From contig OX327683.1 in assembly GCA_946807835.1 (NCBI GenBank), forward strand, positions 11,661,001 to 11,725,000: a stretch of 64,000 nucleotides of DNA, read 5' to 3'. Shown here piece by piece: positions 24,223 through 34,761 of the stretch (position 1 is its first letter; every line of letters begins with the position of its first letter). The position numbers were made by a program, and so were the translations under genes. This stretch comes from Ailanthus altissimus (taxonomy: Eukaryota > Streptophyta > Magnoliopsida > Sapindales > Simaroubaceae). Below the pieces are notes generated by a model. That model made no database searches, was not told the origin of the DNA, and saw nothing but the letters and a program-made list of their open reading frames with translations.

Positions 24223-25679
24223 TGTTGTGTTATTTCTTATAAAGTGCAAGTGCACACTATCACATTAAGGAATATAGAATGAGTAAAGTATCATTCCCAC
24301 TAGGAATTTATACATAATCTTTTACTCAGCACTAAAAATATTTCTTCTTACTTTTATCTAGACAACTTAAAACTAAAAATGTTAAATTTAATCTAAATAA
24401 ACAAAAATCTTAACAAGCTAAGGCTAAAGCTTAACAGATATAATCAACATTTATGGATAAACTAAAAGTTACAACTATCCCTCAATATTGTACTTAAACC
24501 AATTAATATTTTCTTAAGTTAATCCCTCAATATGAATTGTTGGTTAAACTTTAATATCTCTTTTTGCCTTTGTCAATGGTCAAGTAAATATATCTTACCC
24601 TTAACGGTTACCTATATGGATATGGTTATCAGATAAAGGTAAGACTCATTAAGAATTTGTTTATACTATTATATATGTCATATGAGTATATGTCTATCTT
24701 ATATGAGACTCATAACTGTTACACTATAATCATATATTAATTTACCCAAGGTTAAATACATAAATCTCTTTGTCAACTTTTTTATGGTTCCTAAGTCAAC
24801 TTAAATATTGGCTAGAAAAATAGAAAGCATTGAGCATAGATAAATTGAATAATTTTAATGTTTGAGTTTATAAAATAAGAAAAGAACTAAATTAAATTTA
24901 TATATTGAGTACGAAGTTGCAACTCTAGAAATAAAAACTTAGTTCATGGCAAAAAATAGAGTTTTAGAACAAGAGTCGATGATCATCTTGAAAAATAAAA
25001 GATATATCTAAGAAGAGAAAAAGATAAAAGAATAGTGTCCTGATTTTGCGTCTTCTCTCTATAACTTGCTGTAGAATCTTTTTCTTTGACCTTCAATTCT
25101 AATTCTAAACTCTCAAAAACTTGTTTTCTTTAGTGCTTTCTCTTATTAATTGTACTTTTGGCTTCAAAAGGCCTATATTTTATAGGTTTATGGCTTCAAT
25201 ATAGAGTAAACAACTCATCTAAGTTAAGTCAGGAATTCCTTTTTATTACCTTAGGACCATGGCCTTGATATACTGACATCGTGGTGCTTAGCTTCTAATA
25301 TGGGTACTTTGCTTTAGTTATGTTAGTGCTACAATGCTGACTCTGAGCAATATAGTGCCCAGACATTGACTTAGGACTTCTTCAACTGTAGGTTTCAGTG
25401 TCGTGGCCTTAGGTGTAGGGTATTGCAGCACTCAGGTTCTATCTTACCTCTTGGTTTTCTGCTTCTAGTGTTATGGTCTTGGTTATTCTAGTGCTGCAAC
25501 GCTTTCATCATTTTCTTCATTTTGCTTTCTTTTTACCTGTTTTTGTTTCTTTTTTGTGCTATTTGTCTTCAACCTATAAATAAAAAAAATGTACTAATAG
25601 ACAAATAATTTAAATTAAACAAACAAGTATCAAGTTTGAAGAGATCAAATAATATTATAGTCTAGGCCTCTCACTTTCA
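24223..25679 (-). mobile_element. Third LTR of the 5799/9881 Ty3-type family
   Basis: Starts TGTTGTGTTATTTC, followed by AAGTGCACACTATC, and shares the order of blocks with 9881-11277 (CAATGGTCAAGTAA at 24573; CATTAAG block at 24645). No clear target duplication found, so the ends are approximate. A patch with GTGC/CACTG words lies at 25250-25500. Confidence 0.6.
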
Positions 25680-26025
25680 ATAATAGTTCAAAGAGGTTGA
25701 CCAATTTGCTAATGCTTTCAAAAGTCAGTTAAGTCAATTGCAACCATTGAACCTTTTTCAACCTGATTTTAACCGGTTTACAAAGCATCAAACTAGTTTG
25801 AGTAATTAACAGTCAGATTTTTAATAGAAACAAACCTACTGGTTTGTAAACTGCTAAACTAGTTTGGTCAATTTTGGCTCCAAATATATATATTTTTTAC
25901 GACACAAAAACTTGGTCATTATCATTGAAAAAAAAATAAAGCTCTTAAAACTTTCAAAATATTACATAATCTAGGGTTTCACTTAATAATTCACTATCTA
26001 AAGGAATTTTTTCATATATTGATGT
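25680..26025 (+). mobile_element. SIRE-like copia LTR, first part (continues at 34695 and 37073)
   Basis: Words such as AAACTAGTTTGG and the CATTG-AAAAAA-CTCTTAAAACTT stretch match 3760-3970. The CRM-like element at 26026 and the copia LTR at 34762 are inserted in it; its end is at about 37345. Confidence 0.45.
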
Positions 26026-26837
26026 TGATGAGGGCACGACTAACAAATGGAATGCAAATTCTATTTAAGTTCAAGTTGGTTCGGTTACAAGGGCTCGAAT
26101 TGAAAGGTTCAAAGAAACTCTCATTGGACTAATTCAAAACATTGGGGCAGAGGTGAATTCATGGAGGTGTAAGAAATATGTTCCACTTTTTCTACAAGGC
26201 TGGATTTCTATGATTCAATCTTTGAAATAATCTAGAAGAAATTCCTCATATCACAAAATGGGTAGATTGAGTAGAGTTTTCTAAATTAGTGATTACTCAA
26301 ATTTGATTCATCAAGTGGATAGAAACTTTAAAAGCCTATAATAAACATTTATAATAGTAGTTGTAATGTTTGAAATAAAGTCTTAGTTCTTGGTGGTAGC
26401 TAGTAGTTAGTTAAAGTCTCCAGCTGCATTTATTGTTGTAGTTACAAAGTTTGAAAGCTAGTTTAAAATAAAGTCTTATTAGTAGTAGTTGGTAGTTAGT
26501 ACTTTTTATGTTGTCATTAAATATTGTAATAAATGTTGGCATCCTAAATGTTCACTATAAATATATGAGGGATGAGAGAAAAGTATTCAGTAATTTGATT
26601 AAAAAAATTCTTTTTCGTTTTTTTAGAACTTTTTGAACTTATCGGAATAATTTTTATGGCATTCTCCTTTGACTTATCAATCAATCATTGTATAATTGAT
26701 TATGACGTCTTCATTATACCAAGGTTCTTGCTTCAATATAAGCAATGGGTCGCGGGTTTATACAAATCTATTTCTAGATGATTTTGGAGTCCTTCTTAAT
26801 CTAAAACTTTATCAATCTCTTAGCATGGATCGTATCA
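26026..26837 (+). repeat. 5' LTR of the CRM-like element
   Basis: TGATGAGGGCACGAC...CGTATCA. Its first 250 bases still resemble the pol C-terminus, as in the 3' LTR. Putative TATA region CACTATAAATATATGAGG at 26553-26570. Confidence 0.8.
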
Positions 26838-26838
26838 G

Positions 26839-26852
26839 TTAGTATTAGAGCC
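26839..26852 (+). promoter_or_regulatory. tRNA-Met primer-binding site of the CRM-like element
   Basis: TTAGTATTAGAGCC, one base after the LTR; two transitions (G to A, C to T) away from the canonical TTGGTATCAGAGCC. Confidence 0.7.
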
Positions 26853-27296
26853 TTGCTCTAGTTACGGGTTTGCCTATCTTTATATTTAAAAAAAGAATTA
26901 AAGAAAAGTAATATTGAGATTCAACTCTTGTAATTCTTATTTCAATTTTACATCTTTAAGTTTTTTTCGATTCCACAAATATTAATTCCTTGCTCAAAAG
27001 AAAAACAATCTGTGACATAATCTTGTTTTTCTAAGCCTTTAAATTTAAACTTCTCTTAGTGAGTTCTTGGAGAATTGTTGCTGAAAATTATGATATTTGA
27101 TTGATAAGAACCTATAAAGGATTACTACGAGTGAAAAAAGGAAAGAGTGGTGAGCACATAAGAGGGTAAAAGTCAATATAATTTTTTATGAAATACGAGT
27201 AAAAGTTGAATGAATCATTCTTCGAGTGAAACACGAGAGAAAATGTGCAAGGTTTTTTTTTTTTTTTTGTTGATCTAATTTTATTTTGCAGCAAAC

Positions 27297-28650
27297 ATGT
27301 CAGACAACAAGAACAAAAATACTTTCAAAAATATGTCAGAAGAGGTTGATCTAAAGTTTTTCATAGAAGCTTTAATGGGTGAGATTAGAAGAGTATTGAA
27401 AGCAGAGATGGAACAAGTTTATGAGCAAATAAATTGGATAGAGAATGCACATTTAGTGCAGCCACAAAAAATCCTAATGTGCATAAGAGAGGGAGAGTTT
27501 AACCTAAAGAAGTGAAAGTTGAATCTGAAGAGTGTTATAGGGATGGTTTTGATGAAAAAGATGACCACGATTCAATTATTGGCAATAGTAGATATGGTGG
27601 GCGATTTAGAGAAGCTAGAAATTGAAAAAATAATAACTTAGGTAGTATTAAGATAAAGATTCAATTGTTTCAAGGTAAAAGTGATCCAGAAGCTTACCTT
27701 GAGTGAAAGAAGAAGATGAAATTAATATTTAATTGTCACAATTATTTTGAGATAAAAAGGGTAAAACGTACAGCCATTGAATTTTTTGATTATGCGATTG
27801 TTTGGTGGGATCAACTACTTTTAAATAGGAAGACAAATAGAGAGTATCCAATAGAGATATGAGAGGAAATAAAAACCATGATAAGGAGACGGTTTGTTCC
27901 AAGCCATTACTACTATGAGTTATACCAAAAATTGCAAAGTCTTACACAAGGTAATCGAATTGTGGAGGATTATTATAAGGAGAAGAAAATCACTATGATT
28001 AGAGTGAATGTAGAGAAAGACCAAGAGGCCACCATGGCTAGATTTTTGGTTGGTTTGCATTGGAAAATTACTAATTTGGTAGAATTACAACATTATGTGG
28101 AGTTAAAGGATATGATGCACATGGCTATCAAAATTGAGAACCAACTCAAGAGGAGGGGCAACAGTACATAGCAAAACCCTAGCTTGGGTTCATCAAAGAG
28201 GCTGAATGTTATGAAGAAAGAGGAGAAGCAGGCTACTACCAAGCCCCAAAATTGAGCAAAAATAAGAAATGACCAGTCATAGAAATCAAGGTAAATCTGA
28301 TTCTTCCACCACTCAAAATCGTGATATTAAGTATTTTAAATGCCAAAGAAGGGGGTCACATAGCGAGCCAATGTCCAAATAAAAGAGTTATGATATTGCG
28401 AGATAATGGTGAAATTGAATTCGATGATGAAGATGTCATCGAATCTATGCCACCATTAGAGGACGTGGATGATGAGGAATATGCTGCCCAAGGTGAATTA
28501 TTAGTTGTAAGAAGAGTTTTAAGTATACAGGTTAAAGAAGATGACGAAGTGCAGTGAAAAAATATCTTTCATATTAAATGCCACGTGCAAAATAAGGTGT
28601 GTAGTGTGAATATTAACAGAGGTAGTTGTCTTAATGTTGCACTTTCTCTT
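27297..28650 (+). pseudogene. CRM-like gag and start of protease, broken
   Basis: Begins MSDNKNKNTF at 27297. Open pieces at 27297-27515, 27878-28171 (gag core with TQGNRIVEDYYKE and ARFLVGL) and 28321-28557. The zinc knuckle near 28340-28380 reads as YFKC..../GHIASQCPNK in two frames: the first cysteine is tyrosine and an extra base in a G run shifts the frame. The protease start (CHVQNKVCSV...GSC) appears at 28580-28640, then homology stops. Gag would form the particle that packages element RNA. Confidence 0.7.
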
Positions 28651-28654
28651 AGTT

Positions 28655-29450
28655 AATCCAAATGGCATAACACAACGATCACCACCTTTACCTTTTTCTA
28701 TCTCTTCGCACTTTCTTTAAACACATCATTGACAAAAATAGCAACGCTGATACCAAAACCTTTTTCTCCTTTATCTCTGTCTTCTCGCTTATTGTCATCG
28801 TTTCGCTTCCTCTATGGACTCGCCTCCAACGCATCCCTATATCACACTCGTCAGTAACAGGAGCTTCATCAGCTCAAGCAGTTAGCCGTACTGTACGACA
28901 CGCTGGCTCAGAATATCAAAAAATCAGTTTGGCACCCCTTCCAAGGCTAGGGTTTACGCCGATGTTAATCTGGTTCACCCCAGAGAGTACTGGGACTATG
29001 AGACCTTCACCATCCAATGGGGGTAACCTTATCATCTTTTCAATTATTTGTTATTTTTATCTTTTTTCTTCTTGTTTAACTTGCCTTACGGTTTGTTTAT
29101 TTGTTGAAATGTTTTAGGTTTTTTTTTTTATGTAACTTGAGAAATTACAAATTATTTATTTATTTCTAATTAAGTGGCTCTTATCATTTTTCTCATGTTA
29201 AAATTGTTCAATGTTTCGTTTAGTTTTTGGAAGGTTTTAGGGTTTTTAGGCACGTGAGAAATTATGAATATTAATTGCATAACTATTAGAAAATTCCTTT
29301 AGTTAATCAGTTTTCAAAGGCTAACATTGAATTTAAGTTTGTAGTTCAGTTTTTATATGCTTTTTATTTCTTTTCAAAAAAAAAAATCACTCTTGATTAG
29401 GTTGATAGTGAAATTAAGTTTTTACAGATTGTGTATGCTTCTTTCTTTTC
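28655..29450 (+). pseudogene. Captured 5' fragment of a plastid-type casein kinase 2 alpha gene (exon 1 plus part of intron 1)
   Basis: The frame TTATTGTCATCGTTTCGC... gives [26 protein letters not shown] and, after one extra C near 28944 that shifts the frame, [10 protein letters not shown] and [14 protein letters not shown]. This is the transit-peptide region and start of the kinase domain of plastid CK2-alpha (CKA4 type). The exon ends at 29022 with TGGGG|GTAACC, exactly where this gene family has its first intron, and AT-rich intron-like sequence follows to about 29450, where retrotransposon homology resumes. One in-frame TAA lies near 28856. An ATG at 28662 could be the old start, with a stop shortly after. 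The kinase catalytic core is absent, so it cannot be an active kinase. Confidence 0.75.
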
Positions 29451-29960
29451 TTAATATATATGAGTGGTTAGTTATGCCATTTGAATTAACTAATGCACTA
29501 AATACTTTTTATGTGATTAATGAATTATGTCTTGTGTGCTGTTATAGGAAGATTTATTGTTATTTATTTTGATGATATTCTTATTTATAGCAAAAACTTA
29601 GATGGTCATGCTGTATTTAAAATCTATTTTGAATGTACTTAGAAAAGAGAAGTTATTTGCTAACTTAAAGTAATGCACCTTTTACACTGATAAGCTTGTG
29701 TTTCTTGGCCTTTTTATGAGTGTACAAGGAATATAGGTTGATGAAAAGAATATCCGCGCGATTCAAGAATAGCTGAGTCCTACAAGTGTAAGTAATGTTC
29801 ATAGTTTTCATGGGCTCGCTAGTTTTTACAGGAGGTTTGTGAAAGACTTTATTAGCATCACCGCACCGCTTACTGAAGTCATAAAAAAGAACATTGGATT
29901 TAAATGAGGAGACAAACAAGAGAAGGCATTCCAATTAATCAAGAAAAAATTAACTTATGC
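29451..29960 (+). pseudogene. CRM-like reverse transcriptase, C-terminal half
   Basis: YEWLVMPFELTNA marks the conserved palm segment and IYFDDILIYSKN (about 29563-29598) the YxDD catalytic box. Protein before this segment is missing. At 29820 [20 protein letters not shown] sequence marks the connection domain. Several stops and shifts. Confidence 0.7.
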
Positions 29961-30360
29961 TTCTTTATTTACTTTGCCTGATTTTACATTTAAAATTGAA
30001 TGTAATGCATCAAGTATGGGTATAGGATTAGTTCTTATGCAATGAGGAAGACCCATAGCATATTTTAGCAAGAAATTAAGTGGGATAGCCTTAAATTACC
30101 CTACTTATAATAAGGAATTATATGCGTTGGTTCGAGCATTGGAAACATGGCAACACTACCTTTGGCCTAAGGAGTTCATGATTCACACTGATCATGAGTC
30201 TTTGAAGCATTTGAAAGGCCAACATAAGTTGAATAGGAGATATGCATAATAGGTGGAATTTATTGAAACATTCCCATATGTCATTCGATATAAACAAGGT
30301 AAGGAAAACATCATTATCGATGCACTTTCTCGAAGGTACATATTAATTTCAAACTTTTGA
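29961..30360 (+). pseudogene. CRM-like RNase H
   Basis: Pieces [55 protein letters not shown] and DALSRRY are standard for Ty3 RNase H. A few stop codons interrupt. Confidence 0.75.
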
Positions 30361-30469
30361 TCCAAATTACTTGGTTTTGAGCATATTAAATAATTGTATC
30401 CCTTAGAACATGATTTTTGTGAGGAGTTTCGGACTTGTGAAAAAAATACAGTAGGTAAGTTCTTTAGGG

Positions 30470-31401
30470 CATGAGGGTTTTTTGTTTTGGAAAAATAAAT
30501 TGTGTGTGCTAAATTGCTATTTGCGTGATTTGTTAGTAAGGAAATCCCATGTTGGAGGACTAATAGGACACTTTGGAGTTACTAAAACCTTAGTTGTTTT
30601 GCAAGAATACTTTTATTGGCCACACATGAAAAGAGATGTTGAGAGAATTTGTGGTAGATGTGTCATATATAAGCAAGCAAAATCTTGAGTATAACCTCAT
30701 GGTTTGTACACGCCACTGCCTAATCCCAGTGAGCCTTAGATTGTTATTTCAATAGACATTGTGTTAGTTTTGCCTGGTCTAAACATGGTAGGAATTCAAT
30801 TTTTGTGATTGTTGATAAATTTTCTAAGATGGTACATTTCATTCCACATCACAAAATTGATTATGCTTCACATATTGCTGATTTATTCTTTAGAGAAATT
30901 GTAAGATTACATGGTATACCTAGAACAATAGTTTCAGATAGAGATGCTAAGTTCTTGAGTTACTTTTGAAAGAATGTATGGTGTAAGTTAGGAACTAAGT
31001 TGTTATTTTCTACTACCTGTCACCCACAAGCTGATGGTTAAACCGAAGTAGTAAATAGGACTTTATCTACTTTGTTGAGGGTTATATATAAAAAGAATAT
31101 CAAAACTTGGGAAGAATGCTTACCATATGTTGAGTTTGCTTATAATTATACTATTCATTCTGCTACTAAGTTTTCACCATTTGAAATTATTTATAGTTTT
31201 AATCCTTTAACTCCATTAGATTTAATGCCATTACCTTTGTCTGAACTTATTAACTTAGATAGAAAGAAAAAGGTTGAATTTGTTATGTACATACATGAGA
31301 AAACAAGATTCAACATTGAGAGGATGACAGAGCAATGCACAAAACAAGCTAATAAAGGGCGTCGATAGCTGATTTTTAAACCCAGAGATTGGGTTTAATT
31401 A
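30470..31401 (+). pseudogene. CRM-like integrase, zinc-binding and catalytic parts
   Basis: GLIGHFGVTKTL...WPHMKRDVERIC..C is the HHCC zinc domain (open at 30482-30688). The catalytic core follows, with [21 protein letters not shown] sequence, and [14 protein letters not shown] (open at 31072-31368). Ends at PRDWV where the copia LTR is inserted; resumes at 33631. Confidence 0.75.
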
Positions 31402-33625
31402 TGTGACTGATGTTATCTCATAAATGTAAAGTACATCAAGATTGAGTTATAATACCTTGTCAACCCTTTGGTATTTGGTCGAACCAGAGTACCCGCCTTT
31501 GAAGCAACCTATTTACAATTCTAGTTCCTCAACACGGTGGGCTTGAGGAAGCTAGAATAATAACTTTTTCAGCAAGGGATTCAACTCTTGAATTATTGTT
31601 TCTACCTTGTTATATGGGTGACCAAAATAAAAGGAAAAATAGAATAGTTAAGTTTTTGTTCTCTCAATACTTGAAAGAATTTTCCAACACTTAGTAAAAT
31701 TCACTTCTCATTTTTTCATACCACTCAACACCTTGCACAAAATTATTATCATTAATTGAGCAACTAATTACTCTTTTATTTGTTTATTATTATCTTTCAT
31801 TTTCTCACCTAATGGCAACTATTATGTTTGCCATTAGTGTTTTGTTTATTACGATCTTTTATTTTCTCACCTAATAGCATCAATTGTGTTTCTCTTTAGT
31901 TTTTGTTTATTATTATTAACAAAAAAAAAAATTAAAACAAAACAAAATGGAATATTATTTAAATGAACTTAGTATTAATCTAGACTAAATGAGAAAGCAC
32001 TTTCTCATCATTAAGAAACATCTTAAGGCCTACCATTAATAAATGTCACCCATTACACTTATCTTATCATTTAATTTATATTAAACAAATGATAATCATA
32101 TTACATCATGGTAGAAACACATGCCAATTTAAATAAACAATTAATTGTTTGATTTCAATTTAAATAATAATATCATATATTATTATTATTATTATTTTAT
32201 TCAATAAACATTTTAATGAATAAAATAATGATATTATTTGTCCAACAAATAAGGCTATTTTGATAATTTTTAAATCAAACAATAATTGGCCCACATGTAC
32301 CATGTGTCAACATTCCATTGGTTAACAACTAATTGTTAATTAATTGATGTACTTAACTCTTAAGTCTTGACACGTGCACAATTAGAGGGAAACAGAAGTA
32401 AATGTTCGGTCTACTGGAATATTTTGGATCAAACTATTTAATCTGGTACGCTGCCCTAATGCACAATGAGTACACTTCATATTACGGGACTCTCTAGGTC
32501 CACTTCCGATTTGTCAAACAGAACTATTCTGTGAGTCTGAGATTAATGCTTCATGTACACATCACGGATATTACAAATCAGTGCAGTAGACCATACAAGT
32601 TGAGGTTACAGCGCTACGTATAATCCTTCCGCCAATCATATCCTGGAAGAGTTGAGATATAGATCACTACCGTCAAATCCCTAAGTGCTCATCCATGAAC
32701 TTTTCTCCAGACAGGTATCTTAATAAACAATATATTCAAATACTTTTACAATATTGTTTAACCTTGTAGAAAACTCTTTTCCCGGGTACATTGCTTATGG
32801 CCATAAGAATTTCTAAGATACAATCTCTGAGGATCTGGATATATATATAACTCATCTATGTGAGCTGACGGATTCTATATCTATACACACCGGACTCCAT
32901 AAGCATCGGACTATACCCAGCGACACCCAACGGTTATACCGTAAAAGGTCTGTGACATGCGTGGAACCAAAGTATGATGGATCACTTATAAATTCATCGT
33001 GGTACTCAGGTCAAAAGATCACATATACTACTCAATTGGAGAGGACCTTCCATTGACGGCTTCATAGGATGTCTATTGGGGTCCTCATTAAGTCTATTCA
33101 GTATTCAGTCCTTACTAAACACCTGTATGCTATACGAACTTCCAGCAAGTCCATGGTTAGCTAAGAACAACCATCTAGAGTATAATATACACCGGTCTAT
33201 GTAAAAAGATTCCACCGATAAACCTGCATCGGTGAATTAAGACCAGGAACATATAATTTGAGAATAGACTTATATAATAACATTTCTTAGCACTTATTAC
33301 AACTCTTGCAACTATGTTATTACTAACGTATTCTCAGGTCTTTGTACCGTCACAGATAAGATTCTAAGTTTTAGAATTCACTGATTAATATAACATGCTA
33401 ACTCTTTAACATTTATAATTTTCAGTGATGTTAACTCTTAGCATTGATCTAAACTTCTTTAGACCAAGTCTGAACCCTTTCAAATTACATAATGTCTGTA
33501 ACATCACAAGCATTGAACCATTTTATAATAGTAATTAACAATTTAACAAATAATGAAATGGATAAATATTACAAAATAAAATATTCATACAATAATGGAA
33601 TGGCATGTGAGCATAAATCCCAACA
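31402..33625 (-). mobile_element. Solo LTR, copia family 'B', inserted in integrase
   Basis: Minus strand TGTTGGGATTTATG...CAGTCACA. Flanks AATTA (31397-31401) and GATTG (33626-33630) agree at 3 of 5, differing only by G/A transitions. Inverted relative to 34762-37072, with which it shares subfamily-specific blocks. It lies within an integrase reading frame that resumes right after it. Confidence 0.7.
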
Positions 33626-33630
33626 GATTG

Positions 33631-33930
33631 TACATGCAAAAAGAAAGATTTATGGTACAAAGACGATCTAAGTTACTTCTAAGAAAAGATGGACCTTTTC
33701 AAATCCTTGAGCCCATCAATGACAATGCATATAAGTTAAATTTGTCAGGTGAGTACAATGTTAGTGCCACTTTTAATGTTACTGATTTAAGTCCTTTTGA
33801 TATAGGTGATGATTTGAGGATAAATATTTTTCAAGAGGAAGGGAATGATGAAGGCATGACTAACAAATGGAATACAGATTCTATTCAAGTTTCAATTGGT
33901 CTTGTTATAATAGCTTGAGCTATAAGGTTC
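33631..33930 (+). pseudogene. CRM-like integrase C-terminus, reading into the 3' LTR
   Basis: QKERFMVQRRSKLLLRKDGP, INDNAYKLNLSGEYNVSA and LSPFDIGDDLR are the conserved end of this pol. The frame passes the polypurine tract at 33832-33845 and continues in the LTR (DEGMTNKW...). Open from 33595 to 33918, unusually well kept. Confidence 0.75.
33832..33845 (+). promoter_or_regulatory. Polypurine tract within the pol frame
   Basis: AAGAGGAAGGGAA lies directly before the TGATGA start of the 3' LTR and also codes for QEEGN. Primes plus-strand synthesis. Confidence 0.7.
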
Positions 33931-34694
33931 AAGGAAACTCTTATTAGACTGATTTAAAATATTTGGGCTGAGGTGAATTCATAGAGGCCCAAGAAAGATG
34001 TTACACTTGTTCAACAAGGCCAGATTTCTATCAAGCTTTGGAATAATCCAGAAGAAATTCCTCATATCACAAAGTGGGTGGAGTGAGTGAAGTTTTCTAA
34101 ATTGGTGATTACCCAATTTTGACTCACTAAGTGTTGGAAAATAATGGGAATAGCAGCACAACAACCTATGTGAGCAACCCAAGTAGTTAAAAGCATTGGG
34201 GGCCTATAATAAACATTTATGATAGTAGTTGTAATGTTTGAAATAAAGCCTTAGTTATTGGTAGTAGCTGGTAGTTAGTTAAAGTTTACAACTGCATTTA
34301 TTATTGTAGTTACAAAGTTTGAAAGCTAGTTTAAAATGAAGCCTTATTGGTAGTAGTTGGTAGTTAGTAGTTTTAAGTTGTCATTAAATATTATGATAAA
34401 TGTTGGCATCCCAAATGTTAACTATAAATACTCGAGGGATGAGAGGAAAGCATTCAACAATTTGATTAAGAAAATTCTCTTTGGTTCTATAGAACTTATT
34501 AGAATAATTTTCGTAGCATTCTCTTTCGACTTATCAATTAATGATTTCATAATTAATTGTAACATCTTTATTATACCAAGGGTTTTGCTTCAATATAAGC
34601 AACGGGTCATGGTTTTATACAAATCTGTTTCTAGATGATCTTAGAGTCCTTCTTATTTTAAAACTTTATCAATCTCTTGGCGTAAATTGTATCA
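33846..34694 (+). repeat. 3' LTR of the CRM-like element
   Basis: TGATGAAGGCATGAC...TTGTATCA, matching 26026-26837 throughout with scattered substitutions and small indels. CACTATAAAT-type TATA region at 34421-34430 (ACTATAAATACTC). Confidence 0.8.
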
Positions 34695-34761
34695 GATGCT
34701 TTCTTGTACTATTTTTAGAGAATTTTTGTATTTATTATAATCACTCAACTTATGGGTAATG

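Larger units (their letters stand above)
26026..34694 (+). mobile_element. Full-length Ty3/gypsy element, CRM-like, with captured host gene
   Basis: Two LTRs (26026-26837, 33846-34694) enclose primer site, gag, pol pieces and polypurine tract in the right order. Flanks GATGT (26021-26025) and GATGC (34695-34699) form a 4/5 target duplication. Without the copia LTR at 31402-33625 it is about 6.4 kb. The pol frame runs past the polypurine tract into the 3' LTR, as known for centromeric (CRM) chromoviruses. Protease and the first half of reverse transcriptase are replaced by a CK2-alpha fragment (28655-29450). Clade assignment is by C-terminal wording (SATFNVTDLSPFD) and the pol/LTR overlap. Confidence 0.8.
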
